Source: Ceratodon purpureus
Taxonomy: Eukaryota; Streptophyta; Bryopsida; Pseudoditrichales; Ditrichaceae
NCBI GenBank assembly: GCA_014871385.1
Contig: CM026426.1
Span: forward strand, 94,036,238-94,100,237
DNA: 64,000 nucleotides
Reading direction: 5' to 3'
The position numbers and the translations under genes are program-made. Position 1 is the first letter of the stretch; every line of letters starts with the position of its first letter. A model generated the notes under the pieces. It had not been told where the DNA came from. It did not search any database and saw only the letters and a list, made by a program, of their open reading frames with translations. Positions 12,307 to 23,649 of the stretch are shown in pieces.

Positions 12307-12450
12307 CTTTAGCCGAAGTTAACAGACATGAGATCAGCCCCCCTTTGTATATTCAACATTAGCCGGGGCTAACGCGAAAAAAACTTTAGCCGGGGCTAAA
12401 GTATTGTGGATTAGCCCCCCCAGGCAGTTTAGCCCGGGGGGCTAACGCCG
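12307..12450. repeat. Cluster of AGCC/GGCT palindromes (subterminal-repeat-like)
   Basis: Within 145 bp there are several related motifs: TTAGCCGGGGCTAAC (12359), CTTTAGCCGGGGCTAAAG (12384), TTAGCCCCCC (12411-12420) and its exact complement GGGGGGCTAA (12436-12445), plus partial copies at 12307 and 12334. The last pair can form a 10-bp stem. Such short repeated inverted motifs near element ends serve as transposase binding sites in CACTA elements, so this may be the 5' subterminal region of the Tnp2 element. That role is inferred. Confidence 0.5.
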
Positions 12451-13389
12451 CGAAAACTTCCTGAAGACTCTGGGTTCCTGTGGACCGTGAAACAACCAAA
12501 GACAGGACGAACTGCAACCTCGGGCCTAAATTAGGGCAGCATGAATCGAGACATGAAACCCAATGAGAAAACACACCTGTTAGTGAGAACCGGGCCTTGA
12601 AGCATACCCAGAATCCATCGCGTGGGTGTGAGGGAGAGTACGACCGAAGTGAGCGAACGCCAGAAGCCCCACCATCGACTGTATTCTTCCAATAAATCGA
12701 CAAACTCTCGACTACTCGCATGGATCTCTTCAGTGTAATCGTCATCCGTTGTGATGTCCTGCCTAGTCATTGCCTTGTCCATCGGAAACCTCCTCTCTAC
12801 ACCCGCCTATCTGTCCTACTACCAGGTAGTCCCTTGTCCGGCTTTACGAGGTCAATCATGGTATGGACATGGAGCTATTAACAATTTTACTTCAATGTAC
12901 TTGCAATTCAAGGTACCTGTACCACAGTCCTTCATCATCACCCACAACGCTCTCGCCACACTCCATTGGGAGTGGACTACAGTGAAGGCGGCGGGAGAGA
13001 GAAGATCAGTGACGGTAATGGTTCTCAGGTAGGAAGGACACACTTCATCCGGCTAACTTATCTCATTCACAATTCTGCATAGGGATCGCTTCGCCCCAAC
13101 CGTCCATTCTATGAGATGGGGCACAGGAACGGATGAGTCTCGCCTGTCTGCATGAGCACTACCTCTCTATCATCCCTACCGTTGGATTGACAACGCATGG
13201 ACGATTTATTCATGAACCATTAGACCGAGGCTAGAACTGTATCGGGTACACGCAAGTTAGGCCCTCTTAGGTTGAAACCTGCTCTACATCCCGAGCGTGA
13301 AGGATGGAGGATCCCGTTCAAATGCCATGTCCCCGTGGTGTATCAGTTCCTAGAGCACCTATGGCGCATAAAATGGCACCTAGTTGCAT
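12451..13389. other. Region between Tnp2 element and piggyBac, no firm gene
   Basis: GC-richer than the flank to the left. Overlapping minus-strand ORFs at 12386-12782 (one beginning MDKAMTRQDITTDDDYTEE) could be a first exon, but I found no partner exon. Nothing else is supported. Confidence 0.4.
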
Positions 13390-13393
13390 TTAA
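13390..13393. repeat. TTAA target-site duplication, left
   Basis: TTAA directly precedes the CCCC start of the left terminal inverted repeat. piggyBac transposases insert specifically at TTAA and duplicate it. Confidence 0.85.
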
Positions 13394-13406
13394 CCCCTTA
13401 ACGATG
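13394..13406 (+). repeat. piggyBac left terminal inverted repeat
   Basis: CCCCTTAACGATG, exact complement of the right end. The repeat itself contains an inner TTAA. Confidence 0.85.
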
Positions 13407-14386
13407 CAGCAACCGTTTTTGGCCTGCGGTGAAGGGAAATCGTCAGATTAGGATAGGGAGAACTGCATATTGGCATGTGTTCCGAACTAGTGAAATATGG
13501 GCACTTGAGTTGTTGACATTGTCGAATTTAAATTACAAATTTGCTATCAAATCCGAGTAATCTGCGACTGATTGTATCCCGGAATCCGTGTATTTCGGAG
13601 AGGTTTAGTACTCTGCGATGGTGGACGGGGTCGGGGACACGTAACGGGTGCGGAAATTTAGGGTGACAGTTGGTTACCTGGAGAGCAGGTCAAGGTCGTT
13701 GCAGGTACGCACTTGTGTGAAAGCCGAGACTCTCTAGGATTCCTGTCCTTCATATCTCAGCCTCCACTCTCACCACTCCGGCTTCGCGGCACCTGTAATT
13801 TTTTTATGGTTTCAGGGTTTGCGCCCGTTCCATCATGAATTGGAGAGATGGCGTGCGGAGGCGGCGGAATGGCGTGCGGAGACGGCGGGGCAATTGTGAC
13901 AAGCAAGAACTTCTGGTACTGAATTTGTGGAGGTTTGGGGGGGAAATGGAGCTGGGGTTTCAATACAAGAGGCGGTGGAGGCGGGCAATAGTTCTCCAAT
14001 GCAGTAAGAGGTATATTGTCAATTGTAGCATTCCATTACAGAACCTTGGTATGAAGGGTGACGAATGCAGATGGGAGGTAGCGGCGCAGGGAATTGTGAA
14101 CAGCGCATATCAGTGGAGGGTGAATTGTTCATTTGGTTCAAGGAGCAGGGCATCTTGGAGAGTGGAGCGTCTCGGGCGCTGCAGCTGCTAAACGTAGACA
14201 CACTTCTCCGCGAGCCCCGACCGAGCAGGTGGAACCGGAGAGGCGATTTTGGAGTCCAGGAACGGTGCAGGTACCTGTGGTACAGGCACGCGGCGAGGAT
14301 TTTAGGGTGGGGAGAGCGAAAGCAGTTTCCACAGCGTGTGACGCACATTCTGCGAACTCACATCTTCCCGAGTGCGAGTGGGAGAA

Positions 14387-17300
14387 ATGAAGCGTCTGGC
14401 GAGAATGAAGAAGGGAGGGTCGCAGCCAACGCAGCTTCCTCAGGAGAGACCTACGCTGCCGGCAATTCCCAATCCAGAGGTGAGTAACTGAACGGTTTTG
14501 CAATGCATATGTGAGAGCTCATGTGGGCATGGATTTAGGGTATTCAACTCATAATTCACAGTTTCCAAGGAGATGATTTAAGCATTCAATATATGTGAAG
14601 CACAATTCGTATTGAGCCCCGACAGTGGAACCTGTTTGTATTGATTCTTCGGGGAAGGCAACCAGGAACACCTCATGGGCTTAGGGTTGCAACATTCTTA
14701 GTTGAACATGTAATCCTAAGTCGGATTTCCTGATTGCACATGTGGGCATACGTTTGCAGGACTCCTTCGATCTCACACAGCGACTCGTCCAGACAGCGCC
14801 GGAGAGCAGGGATCCGGCCCCGAAGGAGCGAAAACCAAAGAAGCCCAGAGCAAAGAAAGTGGTGAGTTTGTGTATGCTGTACCCCTGTTTTCACCTTTGT
14901 TATTACCCAAAAGAATATGGGACATAGGGATCGTCTTGGTCAATTCAGCAGCGGATTGAGAGTGGTTGCTATCTTTGACGCAGGTGGAACTTGCTGCGTC
15001 AGGCGTACAACCCGATGTTGGGAAGGAGAACTTGGAGCCTGTTCCAACACCAAGGGCACCGAGGAGACCACGAGCGAGGAAGGTGAGGTTCAATACTCTG
15101 TTGCAAATGTGTTTTGATGGTTCAGGGTGCTGGACGGAGGTCGAGGGTTCGATTTGACAGTGGCTGATAAAACGCAGGTGCAATCGGATGCTTCACAAGG
15201 CAATGTTGGGAAGGAAAACAACAACCCTGCTCCAAAACGAAGAGCACCGAGGAAACCACCAGCAAAGAAGGTGACTTTCAAAACTCGTTCACTGTGTTTT
15301 GATGCTTGTCATGGTACTTGTGGTGGACAGTAGGAGATGAGGTCATTTCATGTGAAGGGGATGTTATTGATGTTAGGATAATTGAGGTTTGGGTACGGCT
15401 GAGACATGAGAGGGTCTTCGCAGGTTCTCCTACGGTCGACAGCCACCAACCAAGACGAAATACAGGAGGTCGACCTTGCTGCCGTCACTCAGGTGCCGAG
15501 TACGGGAGTGGGAGGGGGGTTGAAGCGACCACGAAAGCCCAGGGTGGTGAAGACAGCTACGTTGGGAGGGGAATGTACTCCGAAGGCCGTCCGGAAGTCG
15601 AGAGCGAAGAAGGCGACGCTCGAACAGTATTTCATTACCGACCTCTGGGAACAGACTCCAATGCCCGAAAGCGAGTCGCCAAACGCGTTCGGCCCGCCTC
15701 TACCAGAGTCGACACTGGCGTCAAGACGTAAGCACCCCAAACACCGTAGGTTCGAGCAATCACTCTGCATTTATAGGGTTAGGAATTGAGTATCACTGCT
15801 GTGATTGTCAAAATGGTATTGATTTGTGTAACACAACATCCTGTTCCTGCTTTGTTTTGAGAATTCATCCCGTTGGTCGTTGTAATCCATGTTGAAAGGA
15901 GTGCAAGGGATCTGTTTTACATTTTTAGTGCTACATTGGCTCTAATTTGGTGTGCCTCTCTCTTACGATATCTGTGCTATTCATCCTGCCAATGTGTGCA
16001 GGTCGGCAGGAGAAAGAGAAGAAGGAGAAGGCGGCCGAAGTGAAGAAGGAGAAGGCGACCAAACAGGAGAAAGGGAAGGTTGATCGCGACAAGAGACGGA
16101 AACCACATGCGTGGCTACCCCCAACCATTGTGCCGAACATCACCGATGGAGTGCGTACGAGGTCAGTAGCAGCACAGAACGAGGAGTACGATAGGCAACG
16201 GGAGAACGACGACCTCATCTGCGAGGTCCTAGCTGATTTTGGACGTGAAGAAGATCTGGAGAATCAAGTAGCACCAGAATCGCAGCATAGCCTCTACAGT
16301 TTTGAGACCTGCAATCTGAATCTGTGGGAGTCGGTATTTCGGGACAACACATGGAGGACAGCGGCTCCCATCCGGAAGCACTTTGGGTTTGGAGCCACAC
16401 ACCCTGGAGGCGCATATGAGAAGCCGGTTCTCGTGCTTGTGGAGGCCATGCCGGAGCGCTTCCACGGGGTTTACCAGGAATGGAGTTCGGAGAAGTCAGG
16501 CTGGGCAGTCCTGGTCCCGAACCGATTCCTCGCGGAGGGATCGTTCCACACCGGGGACACTCCTTCCTGGACACAGGGGGACGTGATCGGAGAGGGTGTG
16601 CACGCGCTGACCGGGGAGAAGATGGTGGTTTGCGACCTCGGGGGACATGACAGCGAGCGACATTTCAAGGAAGAGCAGGTTTGACTTGCTCTTGGTCCAG
16701 ACATCCGGGCGCGTGGGAGCGAAGGGGGCCACGGCTATGGCTGGTGGAAGAGGCAGCATTGCTTCTCTCCACAGCAGCCCGTGGTGTTCCCGGAGAATAT
16801 GGACTCGTACCCTGGGGGTTCAGGGGAAGAAGCGGGGGGAGGGATTGGTGGGGAAACAGCAGGAGGGAGTGTCAGCGGGGCGAGGACTGAAGAGCAGCCA
16901 GGCCGAACAGAGCACGTCGCTGAAAATGAGGACGAAGGAAGACAGGCCGCGCAAGCACTGGGGAGCTTCATTGCGGACTATGAAGCGCCCTCGGATACGG
17001 AAGGAATCGATGGCACCCAAGACTCCACCGCACGAATGACTTTTCCAAAGGTAAGCGTTGTCCTTCCAGAGTATATCTTGTGTCCAAGTTCCCCAGTTGC
17101 AGAAGGCAAAAAGAAGAAGAGGAAGAAATCGAGCATGCCTGAGCCCGATCCAGACTCTAGCGAAGACGAGTGGCTTCCGGAGTTTCTGGATACCATTGAG
17201 AGTGAACACTCTGACTTCGACTGCCACGAAGAAGAGCCAGGTGTGGATCCTGCACCGGGGCTAGAGACATGGTGCATGCGGCCAGAGAGCTTCAGTCGAG

Positions 17301-18868
17301 GACATCTCAAGCCACACCAACTCCAACATTACTATAGGAGGGAGTCATGGAACTCAGACAGCGTGGATTTTGTGAGGACCAGAGAGAATTTCACGGGACC
17401 CCGACCAGGATTGAAGTGCCCCCGACCCCTTGGTGTTCCCCTGCCGCATACAGTCTTTGAACTCTACTGGAGTGATGCCGTCATTGACAGGATCGTAGAA
17501 GAAACAAATCGCTATGCAGCAACGTTGCTGCCATGTCAGGAGAATGAGGTGCCCTAGACAAAAGGAGGTCGACGTTGGAGGGATGTAGATAGGGCGGATA
17601 TTCGGGGCTGGTTAGGAATTTGCATCCTTATGGGATGCAAGCGCCTTCCCAGTGTGAGGCAGTACTGGATGCGGAGTCAGCCCTTCCTCTACTGTGAGCT
17701 GATCTCTTCTATTATGAGCTTAGGGAGGTGGGAGGATATTCTGAGGTGCCTTCACTTGGTTGACAATGCTACTGTGGTGAGGGATGTGAAAAATCCTAAG
17801 TTTGACAGAATTGCGAAGACTAGGTGGCTGGTGGAGATGTTCAATACGGTTTCCAAGGAGATATACAACTTGGACAGGGAGATTACAGTAGATGAGTGTG
17901 TGATTCCCTACAAAGGAAGATATTGCTTTATTAGTCAGTTCATGCCTGACAAGCCAGTCAGATTTGGTATAAAATGCTGGTTGTTGGCAAGTTCGAAGTC
18001 CAGGTTTGTGTGGCAGATGGAGGTTTACTTCGGGGAGGGGACCGTATTGGGGCCTCATGGTCTTGGATACCATGTCGTTGAGAGGCTGGTGAAGGGCTTA
18101 GAGAACAGGGGACACGTCTTGGTGATTGACAACTTCTTCGCGAGTGTTAACCTGTTCCACGAACTCATGTGCCAAGGGATTTGGGCGACGGGGACAGTCC
18201 GCAGACATAGCAAGAACCTTCCAAGAGGCCTGTGGCGAAAAGAAGACCCTGATGTGCGCGGTTCAATGATCTTTAGGACCCACGTCCACAGGCAGATGGG
18301 CGTGGTGTCGTGGCAGGATAAGCAACTTGTGACTTTGCTTAGTACCGCAGCCCCACCGTGGGCACCCAATACAAAGGTTCTACGCCGGATCCCGGGAATG
18401 ACAGGCCAACTCATAGTTCCGTCCTCACCGATGCTCACTCAATATGTAGAATACATGCGCGGCGTCGACGTCGCTGACCAGTTGCGAGCGAGTTACTCTT
18501 CACAGCTTAGGTGTCACAAATGGTGGCTCAAAATTTTCCATTTGATAGTCGATCAGACCATGGTGAATGCATATGTCACCTCGAAGAAAGACGTGGAGGA
18601 CTTGGGGTTGCCGAGCAGTACCCACGTTGCCTTCAAGATAACGGTGGGGAAGTACCTCGCTGAGGGAGCAATTGCGGCACGACGTCGGCTCCATGACCCC
18701 CCTATGCGTCCACCAAGACGGCCTGCAGGGGTGCACACCCTCTTTCGCTCAGAATTCAGACAGAAGTGCGTAATTTGCGGACGGGTGCAGAGGTGGTTAT
18801 GTCGACAGTGTGGGAACAAGTGGGTCTGCCACGGAGAGTGCTACCAGGAACTACATGCGAGGTTATGA
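14387..18868 (+). CDS. piggyBac transposase, seven exons, repeated basic N-terminal exons, one in-frame TAG
   Basis: Exons, all phase-compatible: 14387-14479, 14760-14861, 14984-15082, 15178-15270, 15424-15727, 16002-16678, 16775-18868. Exon 1 starts MKRLARMKKGG. Exons 2-5 each carry a Pro/Lys/Arg block (for example RAPRRPRARK), like AT-hooks. Exon 6 adds a Lys/Glu-rich stretch and an unrecognised ~200-residue domain. Exon 7 has an acidic linker, then the transposase core from about LPHTVFELYW. The catalytic aspartates typical of piggyBac (DDD plus a fourth) are visible at 17891 (VDECV), 18128 (IDNFF), 18467 and 18476 (GVDVADQ). The C-terminal Cys-rich zinc domain starts at 18767 (CVIC..CRQC..C..C). 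A TAG at 17555-17557, inside the N-terminal part of the core, is the only interruption. The product would act on the TTAA-flanked ends. Whether the TAG is read through or is a recent lesion is open. Confidence 0.8.
14760..15270 (+). repeat. Triplicated exon module in the transposase N-terminus
   Basis: Exons 2, 3 and 4 are 102, 99 and 93 nt, all phase 0-0. They share the layout: variable start, PDVGKEN or NVGKEN-like middle (exons 3 and 4), then PAPK/PTPR and a basic RAPRxPxAKK-type end at the donor site. The introns between them also resemble each other in length (about 95-125 bp). This points to tandem exon duplication. The fifth exon has a diverged basic block of the same type. Confidence 0.7.
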
Positions 18869-19516
18869 CAGATGCCTCTGAATCCATCTGAACATGGGAG
18901 TTGGGCTTTTCCTCGCAGGTTGGAAATACGAAAAGTCGCTGGACCGTGTCCAAGTGGGACTTCAACTCGGCAAGGAACGCGGCTACGAAGACAGGGGGTC
19001 CGCTGCCTGCATCGAGGAAGCGCCGTCAGTCCCTGTGAACCAATGTCAAGGTTCTCGTTGTAGAGCCAAAACAGGGGATTCTCTTCAAAAAATTTCATGC
19101 AACTTAGCCATGGGGAATTTTGGACATGGTAAACAGGCATCTACGCTGACAATGGGAGGGCTAGGGAGAACTAAAGGACCCCTGCTGTGCTTGTAAATGC
19201 CTAACGTTGTGTCCGTCTGGTCTTTTTTATTACGCTGACTTGGTATAGGTGATGTGCAATTTTGAAACGCCGATCCAGTATTCGACGTGACTTCGTGGCC
19301 CTGCCTCTGAATGCATATGTGGCAGGGTTAATGTACTTGGCTTGCCACGGCTATGGCCAGTGAAGTCATCCACTGCCATTCATGGACCCTGTTTTCTTGC
19401 GTAATTTGTCATGGTGTACCGTCTAATGAGAATTGGTCGGAATTCTGACTTTGTATGCCCATGGTGGACTGGGACGTGGAGTTGCGGTTTGGGATTCTGT
19501 GCAGATTGGACCATAA

Positions 19517-19539
19517 CCCCTTAACAACCGATGTTGTGG
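19517..19539 (+). repeat. Internal copy of the piggyBac end motif
   Basis: CCCCTTAAC, then AACC, then GATGTTGTGG. Without the four extra bases and one gap this matches the right end of the element (complement CCCCTTAACGATGTTGGTGG) over about 19 positions, longer than the left end matches it. It is preceded by ATAA rather than TTAA and is in left-end orientation, so 19517-24622 could be an inner unit of 5.1 kb. Confidence 0.5.
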
Positions 19540-20868
19540 AACTGCTTCCGTGTTCACTTGAGGATTCTGTTGGAGATTGAGTCGGAATTGGAGGCGTTTC
19601 TTGCTTCGGTGTTCATTTACGGGATGCCATGCGCAAGGTGTTTGGAGGTGCGTGTTCCATGGGAGGTGTGTTCGATCGCGCCGGTTTTTTTTTGACAAGG
19701 CTTGTTTGAGGGTTAGAGGATGCTTGTAGTGGTGTACTGTTGGGAGGTGTGTCAGTTTCTCTTTCTGAGGTGTAGCTTTCGTTTGCTGCAGATTTCGTTG
19801 CTGGTTTTGATTATGTTGTGTTTTGAGAATTGGTTCATTACGGGATTTTTTCCGGTCTTTGACTACCTTTGTGGCAGCCCCTTCTGCGCAACCTGTTTGG
19901 AGATGCTCTGCACGAACTGTACAAGGAAGGCATTCTGAGGCGTGGAGATCAATTCATCTCGTCCACGGCTATAGCTACGAACTTTTTCGGAATTGAACAC
20001 AAGCTCTGGATGTCGGAGCAGTACACTCGTCTCTTATATTGTGCTTAATCTTTCGTCTTCAGCAGTTTCGTTTTCGTAATAGTAGTGTCGTCAGGATGGT
20101 CAATTTCGCTTCCGGTAGTGTGTCTAACTTTAACATTTTCTGATTTGTATGCTGGATGCTTGTTCGGGTGGATAGATGTACATGAAGCTCTAGACAGATC
20201 GATCACTTGGTTGACAATGCCACTATCTGGTTTTGTACTTGGTAAATAGACCCCAGCCGATATCATACCCTGGAATGTGTTCCGGAATGTCACATGATGA
20301 TATAGATTACTTCCATTCCCTTGTTCGTAGATCAGCAAAATCTATCATGTCATGAGTATAAAGGAGTATGCACTTTAATATATCTAAAGTTTCGCATGGT
20401 CGTGGAATGCCTGTAGGAGTTCATTTAACCGATCTTGTTTGATAATTGCAGAGTAATTCCGGGGTTCATTTTGCAGCATGGGGTTCCACTTGGTGTATGA
20501 AGGTCCCAACTTGAGCAAGCCATTGCCATCTCAGCTTTGTCTCACAGGCAGATTGCGTGCTCTGCAGGAACTTTGCGGCTCCTAGTTTGTATATGGCGAT
20601 GTTCGTGGACTGAATTTGACCTTACCTCTTCCCCTTGAGTGCATATATGAAGGTACGATACATTGCCCGTATGATCATGTGTGTAGTATCTATCGTGAGA
20701 TACTCTATCCGGATTGTCCCGTGCTGTTCTGCTCTTGGGGTTGCTTTCCTCCACATCTGATGGTTCCTGCTAGGCACATCAGAAACTGTCCTATGTTGAG
20801 GTGGAGAAAACAGAACCCGTTCATAAGCAGGCACCTGGCTGATCGTGATCATTTGCGTCGCTGTTCAG
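19540..20868. other. Inside piggyBac, no firm coding exon
   Basis: Short ORFs such as 19720-19938 (hydrophobic, Cys-rich) lack splice or homology support. A possible upstream exon of the next gene is at 20479-20586 (MGFHLVYEGPNLSKPL), but its donor cannot be matched in phase. Confidence 0.35.
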
Positions 20869-21567
20869 GGACCCTTCTTGAGCAGAGGCGGCATGCGTAC
20901 CACGATCAGCTGCGACGAGGTCAACTCCAGCATGGGAGTGGTGCCCCACAACGTCGCCCGTGACAGCGACATCTCCAGCAGGTATGTGGTCTTGTCCTTC
21001 CTCGCAGTGCCCCATGCTGCGTCTTCCCAGTTCATGGTCCCCCTTACACGCTCCCTCGAGTACTTATAGACTCATCATCCCCATTGCTCTTCCAGGTTAT
21101 CGATGCCTGAGCACTTATTAACAAATTCGATGAAGCGCCGATTTGAAGAGATGTCCTCGCATCGTCCAGGAACAGTGGAGGAGGTCCGCGACTGGCTTCG
21201 CAGGGTGGAGCTCTTTGGACAAGTGAACTGGGACGTGGAGTTGCCTTCGTATGGGGCTATAACGCATCTCCTTGATAACGACATTGTGTGGGACTGGTCT
21301 CCCACCTGTACAAGACAGTATGATGCGGTGGCCCAGCTGACCGGGGTTGTGCACGGCAGAGGAGAGTGTCGCGGGCCACGTCCACCTTCCCCCCCCCCTC
21401 ACACCGACGCAGCAGTACATTCTCTGGGGACAGTAGGCCGCCCTCCGTCGGTGCTGCCCACCTCCCCGGACACCGACGACGAAGAAGACTCTGCACCCCA
21501 CGCTTGCGACTCTAACTGCAGCGACGGGTGTTGCGAACTGGCAGGCGGCATGTGGGTGCCGCTCTAG
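20869..21567 (+). CDS. Unknown piggyBac cargo gene, two 3' exons
   Basis: Exon 20869-20981 (after TTCAG, donor GTATGT) and exon 21096-21567 (after TTCCAG) join in phase into one frame of about 194 codons, ending TAG at 21565. The first exon includes RTTISCDEVNSSMGVV. The second has a helical part (MKRRFEEMSSHRPGTVEEV, then VRDWLRRVELFGQVNW), a Pro-rich stretch around the eight-C tract, and an acidic then Cys-rich tail (DTDDEEDS..CDSNCSDGCCEL). I do not recognise the family. The 5' end is missing: the phase-0 acceptor at 20869 needs an upstream exon. It sits between the transposase and the B3 gene on the same strand, so it travels with them if the element is mobile as a whole. Confidence 0.5.
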
Positions 21568-22593
21568 GCAGGATCAACCGCATAGAGTCCCTGCCGAGAG
21601 GACATTTGCAAGGCATAGGTTGTATCACTCTATCACCATTGTGTACCCTTCACAGGATTAATAAATCGCACAATTTTTTGAGTACATAGTTTTCGTTTAG
21701 GATTCATGTGTCTGGATGGCAGTCATATAACTTTGCGGTGAGTTTGGTATATGCGTTGCTTCTAGGATTGTGAAGCTTGATTTGTTGATTTCGCTGGATT
21801 CTGTTATTGTTGCATCCTGTGGTGTTGTTGGTGGTCTTATGGTAATTTGCTGCCAAATTGGAGAGGTTTTTGGATTTTCCAAAGTTTTTAGTGAGGAAAC
21901 ACGTCTATTTTGCTCCAAGGCTGTACTGAGGGAAGGCACTGAATCCCGGGATCTGCGTCTGTTTTGGCGTGGATTGCTGTCTTCTCTTTAGTGTTAGGAT
22001 GTGAGTGGAATCTGACTGCTTGTTGCTCGGTTTCCATGGATGTATTCGCGTAGGGATTCCAGGCACTAATCCTTGTCCTAGCGCCACGGATGTAGGATGT
22101 GTCTGAATTCTGATTTGTAGACCCATTTAGTGTTCCCACTCTGTTCCAAAGCCCTCGAGTACAGGTCTTTTCGGACTTCCTATCTCATGAGTAATGAGAT
22201 TTTGGGGATCGGGGAGCCTACATAATGACGACTTCGACGGGGGCGATTTCAATGCGCTGCCTCATCCACGGCATTCAAAGGAGGCCCCCATGGTGATTGG
22301 ACAGACCAGAGATCTGTGCCGATTTTGCAATGACTGCCTTCATTGTTGACGTGACAGCCTGCCTATGAGCCCACAGTGTGCTCCGCTGCAGATTTGGTAC
22401 GCGCCTCCTTCATTACCCTCGATCTTGGACGCTACTATTTAGTGTGGTTTTGTACTTAGATTGCGCTGCACTATCTCAACGCACCACATTTCTTCCTTGT
22501 GCTCTTCGTCTCCGACTTGCCTCCTCCTCCCCTCTTAGCGTACTCTAACCCCTGACCTGCTTAACTGTGTTCCAGCTTCCGAAGTGCAGAGCA

Positions 22594-23649
22594 ATGGCAG
22601 ACGAGCTCGAGAGGCAGCTGATCCGCGACTTGGAGGAAGTCCGGGCAATGTTCTTCACGTTGCGCATCTCTTCACTTGAGCATCGCCGCCGTCTGGTAAG
22701 CGGTCCCTCTTTACCGACTTCACACATTCATACTGTCACCCTTTGCTGATTGGTCTGCCATTGACAATGTGTCGAGGAAATTCCTCGCGCGTTCACGACC
22801 AAGTGGGGATGGCCGAGCAGCAACGACTGCGCCCTCGTCACCTCCATCACCACCGGAACGGAGTGGCGTCTTCGTCTCGAGCAGCGTTTCGTGGACGGAG
22901 GGATCTCTCGGACCGTCACCGTTGGCGATGGCTGGAGCAAGTTCCTGCGTGACCAGAACGTGGGGATTGGTGGCTTCTTCATATTTGAGGTCGTGGACCC
23001 TCGATGCCTCGTCGTCACCATCCCCCGACGTGGATCCCTAGAGCCCGTGGACATGCCCACTCCCCCGCAGCGAAACGTCGGATCCCCGCCGGAAGATCCC
23101 GTTAGTGGACATGGTCCTACCCGTCCCGAAGCTCCCGCATCCCACCCCCTCAAGTCTTGGCAGCGACGTTGCCAGCCATCGCCTGAGCCCGACACCGCCA
23201 CCGACCCTGAGCGTCTCCTGGGCCCGCAACCATATTTCTTGAAGACTCTACGCCAGACTCATACCAGTGAAGGGAATAACGCGAGGCTGGTCAGTGTCTT
23301 CTATCTCTGTCTCTGTTTTACTTGTTTGCAATGTACCGTTGCTTAGGAGAATCAGATAGGCAATGTGTTTCTGTTTGGTAATCGATCAGTTTCTGCGCTG
23401 TCGGTGTGTATGTAGGACGTACCAACGGCTTTCTGGCGGCGATTTGGACGAGAGACATTTGAGGGTGTCCTGTATACTTTGAAGGGGCCCTTCCATGGTT
23501 GCGTTGTGAATACCAAGGCCTCGTCCGTTCAATGCTACCTCACAGCAGGTTGGAGCGAATTTGTGGAGAAGAACGGCTTCATCCTGGGGGACAAGCTGCT
23601 CTTCACCAAAGTCGGACCCCTCGAGTTTCAGGTGACTCTGACCGCATGA
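22594..23649 (+). CDS. Double B3-domain DNA-binding protein, piggyBac cargo
   Basis: Three phase-0 exons: 22594-22695, 22777-23289 and 23416-23649, giving 282 residues. Exon 1 is a short amphipathic lead (MADELERQLIRDLEEVRAMF). Exon 2 opens with a B3 domain (EIPRAFTTKWGW, WRLRLEQRF, VGDGWSKFLRDQNVGIGGFF, FEVVDPRCLVVTI), followed by a Pro/Ser linker. Exon 3 is a second B3 domain (DVPTAFWRRF, CYLTAGWSEFVEKNGFILGD, FQVTL). Both retain the W-x-x-F..N-x-x-x-x-G-D/G-F core pattern of plant B3 proteins; two domains and little else is the layout of REM-type members. B3 proteins bind DNA in the nucleus as transcription factors. The frame is open, so the gene looks functional. Its position inside a TTAA-flanked piggyBac element suggests capture of a host gene. 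Confidence 0.8.

Noticed and set aside
17051..17102. GTAAGC..GCAG as an intron in transposase exon 7
   Set aside because: At 52 nt it is very short and removing it breaks the downstream frame, while the unspliced frame is open.
19720..19938. 72-codon hydrophobic Cys-rich ORF inside piggyBac
   Set aside because: No splice context, no domain, and composition is explained by the T/G-rich sequence.
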